Positions 8,418 through 15,285 of a stretch of DNA of 64,000 bases are shown piece by piece. The first letter of the stretch is position 1. Each line of letters begins with the position of its first letter. Under the pieces are notes generated by a model that was given only the letters and a program-made list of their open reading frames with translations, was not told where the DNA came from and did not search any database. Both the position numbers and the translations under genes were made by a program. This stretch comes from Methylibium sp965279545 (GTDB lineage: Bacteria; Pseudomonadota; Gammaproteobacteria; Burkholderiales; Burkholderiaceae_C). Location: assembly GCF_965279545.1 (NCBI RefSeq), contig NZ_OZ257250.1, positions 1,922,001-1,986,000 of the forward strand, in the 5' to 3' direction.

Positions 8418-8741
8418 TCAGATCCGGAACGATTCACCGCAACCGCAACGGTCGCGTTCGTTCGGGTTGTTGAACTTGAAGCCTTCGTTCAGGCCTTCGC
8501 GCACGAAGTCGAGCTGCGTGCCCTCGATATAGGGCAGGCTCTTCGGGTCGACAAGCACCTTCACACCCTGGTCTTCGAAGATCACGTCCTCGGGCGCCAC
8601 CTCGTCGGCGTACTCGAGCTTGTAGGCCAGGCCCGAGCAGCCGGTGGTCTTGACGCCCAGGCGAACGCCGACGCCCTTGCCGCGCTTGCCCAGGTAGCGC
8701 GTCACGTGGCGTGCCGCAGCGGGGGTCAGGGTGACTGCCAT
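8418..8741 (-). CDS. iscA: A-type iron-sulfur carrier IscA
   Basis: A 107-residue A-type carrier that accepts and passes on Fe-S clusters. The three conserved cysteines are present: GVKTTGCSGLAYKLEYAD near residue 35 and CGCGESFRI at the C-terminus. The start MAVTLTPAAARHVTRYLGKR aligns with the family. It lies 5 bases after iscU and before a terminator-like hairpin. Confidence 0.95.
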   Translation of the reverse strand: MAVTLTPAAARHVTRYLGKRGKGVGVRLGVKTTGCSGLAYKLEYADEVAPEDVIFEDQGVKVLVDPKSLPYIEGTQLDFVREGLNEGFKFNNPNERDRCGCGESFRI

Positions 8742-8746
8742 CGTGG

Positions 8747-9154
8747 TCAGTGCGTCGCTGTGGTCTGCGGGGCGCCGTGCTTGGCCTTGTAATCGCTCAC
8801 CGCGGCCTTGATCGCGTCTTCAGCCAGGATGGAGCAGTGGATCTTCACCGGCGGCAATGCCAGTTCCTCGGCGATGTGGGTGTTCTTGATCGTCAGCGCC
8901 TCGTCGAGCGACTTGCCCTTGACCCATTCGGTGACGAGCGAACTCGACGCGATCGCCGAACCACAGCCGTAGGTCTTGAACTTGGCGTCCTCGATCAGTC
9001 CGGTCTGCGGGTTGACTTTGATCTGCAGCTTCATCACGTCGCCGCAAGCCGGCGCGCCGACCATGCCGGTGCCGACCGTTTCATCGCCCTTCTCGAAGGA
9101 ACCGACGTTGCGCGGATTCTCGTAATGCTCGACGACTTTTTCGCTGTAGGCCAT
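8747..9154 (-). CDS. iscU: Fe-S cluster assembly scaffold IscU
   Basis: A 135-residue scaffold on which new [2Fe-2S] clusters are built. The three ligand cysteines lie in VGAPACGDVMKLQI, FKTYGCGSAIASSS and KIHCSILAEDAI. The Asp next to the first Cys and the HscA-recognition motif LPPVK just before the third are intact. The start MAYSEKVVEHYENPRNVGSF is canonical. It is cotranscribed with iscS upstream and iscA downstream. Confidence 0.97.
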   Translation of the reverse strand: MAYSEKVVEHYENPRNVGSFEKGDETVGTGMVGAPACGDVMKLQIKVNPQTGLIEDAKFKTYGCGSAIASSSLVTEWVKGKSLDEALTIKNTHIAEELALPPVKIHCSILAEDAIKAAVSDYKAKHGAPQTTATH

Positions 9155-9204
9155 GATGACTACTCCTCAAAGATGCAATGCGCTGCGAAAACCAGGCAGC
9201 GGCG

Positions 9205-10425
9205 TCAGTGCGCCGCCCATTGAATGGCGCTGATGTCCACGCCGTCCTGGAACATCTCCCACAGCGGAGAGAGCTCGCGCAGCTTGGCCACGTTGTGGCG
9301 GATCGTGCCGATGGCGAAGTCGATCTCCTCTTCGGTGCTGAAGCGACCGATCGTGATGCGCAGGCTCGAATGCGCCAACTCGTCGCTGCGGCCCAGCGCG
9401 CGCAGCACATAGCTGGGCTCCAGGCTGGCCGAGGTGCACGCTGAGCCGGACGACACCGCCAGCCCCTTGATGCCCATGATCAGCGACTCGCCTTCGACGT
9501 AATTGAAGCTCATGTTCACGTTGTGCGGCACGCGCTTCTCGGCATGGCCGTTCAGGAAGGTTTGCTCGATGTCCGACAGGCCGCGCAGCAGGCGCTGCTG
9601 CAGGCTGCGGATCGCAGGCAATTCCACCGCCATCTCCTCGCGCGCAATCCGGAACGCCTCTCCCATGCCGACGATCTGGTGCGTGGGCAGCGTGCCGGAG
9701 CGCATGCCGCGTTCGTGACCACCGCCGTGCATCTGCGCCTCGAGCCGCACGCGCGGCTTGCGCCGCACGTACAGCGCGCCGATGCCCTTCGGGCCATAGG
9801 TCTTGTGCGAGGCCAGGCTCATCAGGTCGATCGGCAGCGAGTTCATGTCGATCGCGACCTTGCCACTGGCCTGGGCCGCATCGACGTGGAAAACGATGCC
9901 CCGCTTCCGGCACAGGGTGCCGATGGCCGCCACATCCTGGATCACGCCGATCTCGTTGTTGACGAACATCACCGACACCAGGATCGTGTCGGGACGCATC
10001 GCGTCCTCGAGCTTGTTCAGATCGAGCAGGCCGTCTTCCTGCACATCGAGGTAAGTGACCTCGAAGCCCTGGCGCTCGAGTTCGCGCATCGTGTCGAGCA
10101 CGGCCTTGTGCTCCGTCTTCACCGTGATCAGGTGCTTGCCACGCGTCTTGTAGAACTGCGCTGCGCCCTTGATCGCGAGGTTGTTCGATTCGGTGGCGCC
10201 CGACGTCCAGACGATCTCGCGCGGGTCGGCGTTGATCAGTTCAGCCACATTGGCGCGCGACTTCTCGACCACCTCTTCGGCCTCCCATCCCCAGGCATGA
10301 CTGCGCGACGCCGGGTTGCCGAAGTGCTCACGCAGCCAGGGAATCATCGCGTCGACGACGCGCGGATCCACCGGGCTGGTGGCACCGTAGTCCATGTAGA
10401 TCGGGAAGTGGGGGGTCATGTCCAT
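9205..10425 (-). CDS. iscS: Cysteine desulfurase IscS
   Basis: A 406-residue PLP enzyme that converts cysteine to alanine and passes sulfur to IscU and other acceptors. It shows MDYGATSPVDPRVVDAM at the N-terminus, the PLP-lysine loop SLASHKTYGPKGIGALYVRR near residue 205, and the mobile loop with the active cysteine, SSGSACTSASLEPSYVL, near residue 330. The C-terminus ends QDGVDISAIQWAAH, the IscU-contact tail. Two adjacent ATG codons (10425 and 10419) are possible starts. Confidence 0.97.
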   Translation of the reverse strand: MDMTPHFPIYMDYGATSPVDPRVVDAMIPWLREHFGNPASRSHAWGWEAEEVVEKSRANVAELINADPREIVWTSGATESNNLAIKGAAQFYKTRGKHLITVKTEHKAVLDTMRELERQGFEVTYLDVQEDGLLDLNKLEDAMRPDTILVSVMFVNNEIGVIQDVAAIGTLCRKRGIVFHVDAAQASGKVAIDMNSLPIDLMSLASHKTYGPKGIGALYVRRKPRVRLEAQMHGGGHERGMRSGTLPTHQIVGMGEAFRIAREEMAVELPAIRSLQQRLLRGLSDIEQTFLNGHAEKRVPHNVNMSFNYVEGESLIMGIKGLAVSSGSACTSASLEPSYVLRALGRSDELAHSSLRITIGRFSTEEEIDFAIGTIRHNVAKLRELSPLWEMFQDGVDISAIQWAAH

Positions 10426-10473
10426 GGCGGGCGGGTCCCTGAACGACAGGGGCTGGGCGGGCGGTGGGAGGGG

Positions 10474-11007
10474 TTACTTGACGAAGGAACTGCCGAGCGC
10501 GAACACCGAGTTCGGCGCGGTGATCTTGATCGGCTTGACGACCGGCTGCGACGAGATCGCGCGCTTGACGGGCGCCTCCTCGATCGACACGCCCTTGGCG
10601 AGCTGGTCGTCGACCAGCTTGCGCAGCGAGATCGAATCGAGGAACTCGATCATCTTGGTGTTCAGGCTGGCCCACAGGTCGTGCGTCATGCAGCGACCCG
10701 TGTCCTCGCCCATGCAGTTTTCCTTGCCGCCGCAGCCGGTGGCGTCGATCGGTTCGTCGACCGCGACAATGATGTCGGCGACGGTGATCTCCTCGGCCTT
10801 GCGGCCCAGCGAATACCCGCCGCCCGGGCCACGGGTCGACTCGACCAGTTCATGGCGGCGCAGCTTGCCGAACAGCTGCTCCAGGTAGGAAAGCGAAATC
10901 TGCTGACGCGAGCTGATCGCGGCCAGCGCGACCGGGCCGCTGTGCTCACGCAGCGCCAGATCGATCATGGCGGTGACGGCAAAACGGCCTTTGGTGGTGA
11001 GACGCAT
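10474..11007 (-). CDS. iscR: Fe-S sensing transcriptional regulator IscR
   Basis: A 177-residue Rrf2-family repressor that senses cellular Fe-S status through its own [2Fe-2S] cluster. The winged helix-turn-helix covers the first 65 residues (MRLTTKGRFAVTAMIDLALR, then QISLSYLEQLFGKLRRHELV). The three cluster cysteines are in GCGGKENCMGEDTGRC, near residues 92-104. The start at 11007 is preceded by AAGGAG; a longer frame upstream is rejected because it runs through the operator region. Tandem boxes directly upstream imply autorepression. Confidence 0.96.
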   Translation of the reverse strand: MRLTTKGRFAVTAMIDLALREHSGPVALAAISSRQQISLSYLEQLFGKLRRHELVESTRGPGGGYSLGRKAEEITVADIIVAVDEPIDATGCGGKENCMGEDTGRCMTHDLWASLNTKMIEFLDSISLRKLVDDQLAKGVSIEEAPVKRAISSQPVVKPIKITAPNSVFALGSSFVK

Positions 11008-11079
11008 GCTGAACTCCTTGAGGCACGGGGCTTGCGGACCGGTTGTCCGGGATCGCTTCACCTGGGCCAGGCCGGGCTT

Positions 11080-11131
11080 AATCCCGACTGAATAGCTCAA
11101 TTATAGGTGAAGCCGACTTATTTGGTCGGGC
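11080..11131 (-). promoter_or_regulatory. iscR promoter with two IscR type 1 boxes
   Basis: Minus strand: a box at 11131-11110, GCCCGACC-AAAT-AAGTCGGCTT, matches the YYGACT-N-AGTCRR arrangement known for cluster-loaded IscR. A second, less symmetric box with a perfect right half (CAGTCGGG) lies at 11100-11080. TATAAT at 11105-11100 sits between them, so both boxes overlap the promoter. This arrangement predicts strong autorepression of the isc operon. Confidence 0.8.
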
Positions 11132-11149
11132 ACCGCCCCGTAAGTTCCC

Positions 11150-11650
11150 CTACTCGCGTCTCGGCGTTCCCGACGAGGACAGCTCGTCGATCAGGCCGTC
11201 GCAGGCCGCCTCCACCAAGTCGAGCACCCGGTCGAATCCGGCCGCGTCGCCGTAATACGGGTCAGGCACGACTTCGCAGCCCGCGCCGCGGCCGAACTCC
11301 ATCAGTCGCTTCAGCTTGCGTTGATACGCCGGCGGGCAACGCTCCTGCAGCAGGGCCAGATTGTCCCAGTCCATCGCCAGCAGCAGGTCGAAGCGCTCGA
11401 AGTCGTCGTCGTCCACCGCGCGGGCACGCTGTGCAGACAGGTCGTAGCCGCGCCGGGCGGCATGCGCCTGGCTGCGCTCGTCCGGCGGTTCGCCCACGTG
11501 ATAGGCGTGGGTGCCGGCCGAATCGACCCGCACGCGGTCTGCGAGCCCGGCAGCAGCCAGCCGCGCCCTGAGCACACCCTCGGCTGTCGGGCTGCGGCAG
11601 ATGTTGCCCATGCAGATCATGAGGATGCTGGTCTTTTGCGTGTCAGGCAC
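11150..11650 (-). CDS. Low-molecular-weight protein tyrosine phosphatase
   Basis: A 166-residue cytosolic phosphatase. The P-loop C-X5-R is in ILMICMGNICRSPTAEGVLR near residue 13, followed by DSAGTHAYHVGEPPDERS (substrate pocket). The general acid is the Asp in EVVPDPYYGDAAGF near residue 128. Genes of this family often sit beside iscR in betaproteobacteria. Physiological substrate is unknown. No partner tyrosine kinase is visible here, so an exopolysaccharide role is not supported by context. Confidence 0.92.
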   Translation of the reverse strand: MPDTQKTSILMICMGNICRSPTAEGVLRARLAAAGLADRVRVDSAGTHAYHVGEPPDERSQAHAARRGYDLSAQRARAVDDDDFERFDLLLAMDWDNLALLQERCPPAYQRKLKRLMEFGRGAGCEVVPDPYYGDAAGFDRVLDLVEAACDGLIDELSSSGTPRRE

Positions 11651-11789
11651 GGAGCGTCACCCCTGCGGAGCGAAAACATCCGCGATTCTCCGCGATCGCC
11701 CCGGAGCGCTTTCCGGAGCAGCCCTCTTCGTTCCGATCTCCGGCCGACTGCGGGAACAACCGGATCAGCAGGCCAACATCGGCGAGCTG

Positions 11790-12761
11790 CTAGAGGTCCA
11801 GTTCGAGAGTGTCCGACCTTGATCTGGATACGCAGACCAGCATGGTCCGGTTCGAGGCGCGTTGTTCCATAGACAGCACGCTATCTCGGTGATCTGGAAT
11901 TCCGGAGATGACCGTCGTTTGACAAGTCGCGCACAGTCCTTCGCGGCAGGAGTACGGAACCGAAATGCCATGATCGTCCAGTACATCGAGAATACTTTGT
12001 TCCGGCGGAACTGCCAGGCGCCGTCCGGAACTGCGGATCACCAGCGTGAATGCGCGGTGATCGACTTGGATTTGTGACTTCGGAGAAAACCACTCGAAGT
12101 GAACATGATCCTCCGGCCGCTCCTGCGTCGCGCTCTGCACCGCATTCATCAAAGGCGCAGGACCGCAGCAATAAATGTGCACGGCAGCGGAAAGATCCTG
12201 AAGCGCTCTGCACGGTTCAAAAAACCGCCCCCCCTGTTCCTCATCGAAGTGGAAATGCACACTGGCCGGCGTCCCCAATGACCGGATTTCCTCGTAAAAC
12301 GCAGCTCGTTGACGGGAACGAACGCAGTAGTACAGGCACCAGGATTTGCCTTCCCCGATGCACCATTTGATCATGGAGAGAATCGGGGTAATTCCGATCC
12401 CGCCGGCAATGAAACAATATTCCTCCGCCTCCGCCACCAAAGGAAAGTTATTTCGGGGCTCACTGACAACGAGAGTATCACCCTGACGGATCGACTCATG
12501 TATGTAGCGCGATCCGCCGCGGCTGTTTTGCGACAAACCGATGCCGAGACAATAACGATCTCGCTCAGTCGGATCGTTATAAATTGAATAGTGCCTGACC
12601 AAGCCGTCGGGCAGATAAACCTCCAAATGCGACCCGGGAGTGAAAGATGGCAGAGAGTTCCGGGAGCGATCGCGCAACTCCAGAACGACAATGTCCTTGG
12701 CCTCGCTTCGGAAGTTGGAAACTTCGAGCTGCAAGGTATTTTTCGGCGGATTGGTCGTCAT
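11790..12761 (-). CDS. Phthalate dioxygenase reductase-type oxidoreductase (FMN, NADH, C-terminal 2Fe-2S)
   Basis: A 323-residue electron-transfer protein. The FMN/ribityl domain has PGSHLEVYLPDGLVRHYSIY, the NAD(P)H domain has FIAGGIGITPILSMIKWC and YCCGPAPLMNAVQ, and the C-terminal plant-type ferredoxin has YSCREGLCATCQTTV plus a distal Cys. This order is that of phthalate dioxygenase reductase and vanillate demethylase VanB. It lies 15 bases downstream of the Rieske oxygenase at 12777-13853 and should be its electron donor. The gene is visibly less GC-rich than its neighbours, which suggests separate acquisition. Confidence 0.9.
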   Translation of the reverse strand: MTTNPPKNTLQLEVSNFRSEAKDIVVLELRDRSRNSLPSFTPGSHLEVYLPDGLVRHYSIYNDPTERDRYCLGIGLSQNSRGGSRYIHESIRQGDTLVVSEPRNNFPLVAEAEEYCFIAGGIGITPILSMIKWCIGEGKSWCLYYCVRSRQRAAFYEEIRSLGTPASVHFHFDEEQGGRFFEPCRALQDLSAAVHIYCCGPAPLMNAVQSATQERPEDHVHFEWFSPKSQIQVDHRAFTLVIRSSGRRLAVPPEQSILDVLDDHGISVPYSCREGLCATCQTTVISGIPDHRDSVLSMEQRASNRTMLVCVSRSRSDTLELDL

Positions 12762-12776
12762 GGAATCAGTCGTTTG

Positions 12777-13853
12777 TCAGACGGAGACAGGGACGGATTG
12801 AGTCTGGTCCTCCAGCCGGGCTTGGCGCTCCTCCCGGATCAGCTTGTCCAGCACCCACAGCATCTTGCCGGGGCCAGCGTCGTGGGCAATGTTGATCATC
12901 TTCAAGTCCGGCTTTTCCTTGCGGCGGATGTGCTGGGCTTCCAGCATGTGCCGGTCCTCGGTGAACGCCTCGTCCAGCGTGCCGCCGAGCAGGTTGCTCA
13001 GGCCGGGAAACTCGGTCTCCTTGCTTGCGCCCCAGGAGTAGTAGTAGTCCACCGAATCCTCGTCGCAGGGCGTCACCGCCTGGCAGGTCCAGGTGTCCAC
13101 GAGGAGCTTGCCGTTGGACTCGCCCTCGGTGTTGGTGCCGGCACTGAAGGCGCGAAAACGCATCACCCAGTTGCACGGCACGGTGTGCTGGATGTCGAAG
13201 CAGATATCGAGCTTGGTGCCTTCCGGGAAGATGTGTGCGACAGCCCCGGTGGGTGCCACCGAGCGGACCCAGAACAGCGTGTCGATGCCGCGCGGCGTGA
13301 TGGTGTGCACAGGCTTGATCCAGCCATAGGCGGGATCGCCGCCGACGGTCTTCTCGTGCACCCAGGTCAGGTGGCTGAGGTCGGCGAGGTTCTCGATCTC
13401 CCACCGGTAGTTGGTCTCCACGTGCATCTTGGACGTCTTGAGGTGCCAGTCGGGATCGCTGGGTCCCACCGAGAAGCAGATCAGATTCGGGTCGGCCTTT
13501 GCCGGCTCGCCCATCCAGACCCAGACCCAGTTGTTCTTCTCGACGACCGGATAGCTGCGCACGCAGGCGCGTTCGGGGATCGTCGTCTGGCCAGGGATCT
13601 CCTCGCACATTCCGTCGCTGTTGAACTTCATGCCGTGGTACATGCAGCGCAGCGAGCCGCCCTCCTTGCGGCCGAGCGACAGTGCGGCCTGGCGATGTGG
13701 GCATCGGTCTTCAAAGGCAACCACCTTGCCGTCCGGCTTGCGGTACAGCACCACTCGCTCGCCGGCGATCCTGCGCGGAATGATCGCCGTCCTGCCCTGG
13801 TGGATTTCGTGGTCCCAGCCCGCGCAGTACCAAGCATTCTTCAAAAACATCAC
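12777..13853 (-). CDS. Rieske non-heme iron oxygenase, large subunit (aromatic O-demethylase/hydroxylase type)
   Basis: A 358-residue oxygenase subunit. The Rieske [2Fe-2S] ligands are in DRCPHRQAALSLG and LRCMYHGMKF, near residues 49-72. The mononuclear iron site is in ENLADLSHLTWVHEKTVGGD near residue 155, with the two histidines of the facial triad and the bridging Asp. The architecture resembles vanillate monooxygenase VanA and dicamba-demethylase-type enzymes. No beta subunit is present, as expected for that class. It is cotranscribed with the reductase downstream and divergent from a second reductase at 14117. Substrate is unknown; a phenolic ether or aromatic acid is a guess. Confidence 0.88.
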   Translation of the reverse strand: MMFLKNAWYCAGWDHEIHQGRTAIIPRRIAGERVVLYRKPDGKVVAFEDRCPHRQAALSLGRKEGGSLRCMYHGMKFNSDGMCEEIPGQTTIPERACVRSYPVVEKNNWVWVWMGEPAKADPNLICFSVGPSDPDWHLKTSKMHVETNYRWEIENLADLSHLTWVHEKTVGGDPAYGWIKPVHTITPRGIDTLFWVRSVAPTGAVAHIFPEGTKLDICFDIQHTVPCNWVMRFRAFSAGTNTEGESNGKLLVDTWTCQAVTPCDEDSVDYYYSWGASKETEFPGLSNLLGGTLDEAFTEDRHMLEAQHIRRKEKPDLKMINIAHDAGPGKMLWVLDKLIREERQARLEDQTQSVPVSV

Positions 13854-14116
13854 GGTCTCCTCATGGGTTGCGAAGTGCGGCTTCGGCTCGATGAATTCAA
13901 TCTGGTGAACGATGCCCCGTTTTCAGGGAGCACCGTCCGATCCTAGAAACAACGAACCGCCGAATCACCGACTGCGAAGAAGGGGGAGCGCCGGGGAGAA
14001 CGCGGCAGCGAAGCGGAGCGGACTCACCTTTTCGGAGGGTGATCTCGTGGACCGCGGTGCGAAGATCACCGGGTCACAGCGTCGAGCAATCGTCGGCGAA
14101 ACGACAGGACGCCCCC

Positions 14117-15130
14117 GTGCACAAGATCCATATCGAGAACATCGATGGCAGAGCCATCGCCTACGACTGCGCCAACGGCGACACCCTGCTGCGCTCCGGG
14201 CTGCGGGCGGGCGTCGGTTTTCCGTACGAGTGCAACGTCGGTGGCTGCGGGAACTGCCGGTTCCAACTCGTCGAAGGAGAGATCGCCACCGCCTGGGGTG
14301 AAGCACCAGGGCTGGTGCCGCGCGATCGCCGCAAAGGGCTGAAGCTGGGATGCCAATCCTACCCACTGAGCGATTGCCGCATCCGCCTGCGACTCGGCCC
14401 GCCGAGCGCCTCCCTGATGCGCCCCACTGTCCATCTCGCCCGGTTGGCAGCGCAGCGCGAACTCAGCCCAGGCATGCGAGAGTTCACGTTCCGCACCGAC
14501 GGACCGGCCGACTTCCTTCCTGGACAGTACGCCTTGCTGCAACTCCCGGGCGTGGACAGCGTGCGCGCCTATTCGATGAGCAACCTGCCCAACCTGAGTG
14601 GCTGCTGGCAATTCATCGTCAGGCGGGTACCGGGCGGCGAAGGCACCGCCGTACTGTTCGACTCCCTGAAAATCGGCCACTCCATCGAGATCGACGCCCC
14701 CTACGGCCTAGCCCACTATCGCGAGCAGTCGTCGCGGGACATCATCTGCGTCGCAGGCGGCTCGGGACTCGCACCGATGCTGTCCGTCGCGCGGGCCGCC
14801 AGCGCACGAACCGACGGTCGGCTGTGGTTCTACTTCGGAGGGCGCACGCCGCAAGACATGTGTGCCGAAGCCTGCCTGGCATCCATACCGGGATTCCGGA
14901 GCCGAATCCGGCACGTCGATGCCGTCTCACGGCCACCAGTCGGCGCTTCGGGCTGGCCCGGCGCGGTCGGATTCATCCATGAGGTCGTGGACCACCAGCA
15001 AGGCCCCGAACTCTCCGCATTCGAGATCTACATGGCGGGCCCGCCGCCCATGCTGCGCGCAATGCTGGAAACGGCCGTCCTCAAGCACCGGGTGCCCGTG
15101 GAACAGATTCACTACGACCGCTTCTTCTGA
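14117..15130 (+). CDS. Oxygenase reductase with N-terminal 2Fe-2S ferredoxin domain (FAD/NADH)
   Basis: A 337-residue electron-transfer protein. The N-terminal ferredoxin has YECNVGGCGNCRFQLVEGE with a fourth Cys in LGCQSYPL. An FAD domain follows (PGQYALLQLPGVDSVRAYSM), then an NAD domain (ICVAGGSGLAPMLSVARAAS, ending in YMAGPPPMLRAML). This is the layout of toluene/phenol monooxygenase reductases and benzoate dioxygenase reductase BenC. GTG at 14117 is preferred because the family aligns from VHKIHIENIDGRAIAY; a longer ATG frame from 14039 adds 26 unmatched residues. It is divergent from the Rieske gene, giving this locus two reductases. Confidence 0.85.
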   Translation: MHKIHIENIDGRAIAYDCANGDTLLRSGLRAGVGFPYECNVGGCGNCRFQLVEGEIATAWGEAPGLVPRDRRKGLKLGCQSYPLSDCRIRLRLGPPSASLMRPTVHLARLAAQRELSPGMREFTFRTDGPADFLPGQYALLQLPGVDSVRAYSMSNLPNLSGCWQFIVRRVPGGEGTAVLFDSLKIGHSIEIDAPYGLAHYREQSSRDIICVAGGSGLAPMLSVARAASARTDGRLWFYFGGRTPQDMCAEACLASIPGFRSRIRHVDAVSRPPVGASGWPGAVGFIHEVVDHQQGPELSAFEIYMAGPPPMLRAMLETAVLKHRVPVEQIHYDRFF

Positions 15131-15285
15131 GGCTCTCTCTTCATCCGGCCCACACCAAGGCTTCTCCGCCGATCCCCCCATCGGGTGAGTCCCGATGGTT
15201 TGCCCGGCACGGCTTTGTTCGAATGCCGTTCAGGTTCAGAAGGTCTTGCCGACCTCTGCACTGGCATCTCCGCCCGACCCCTGTG

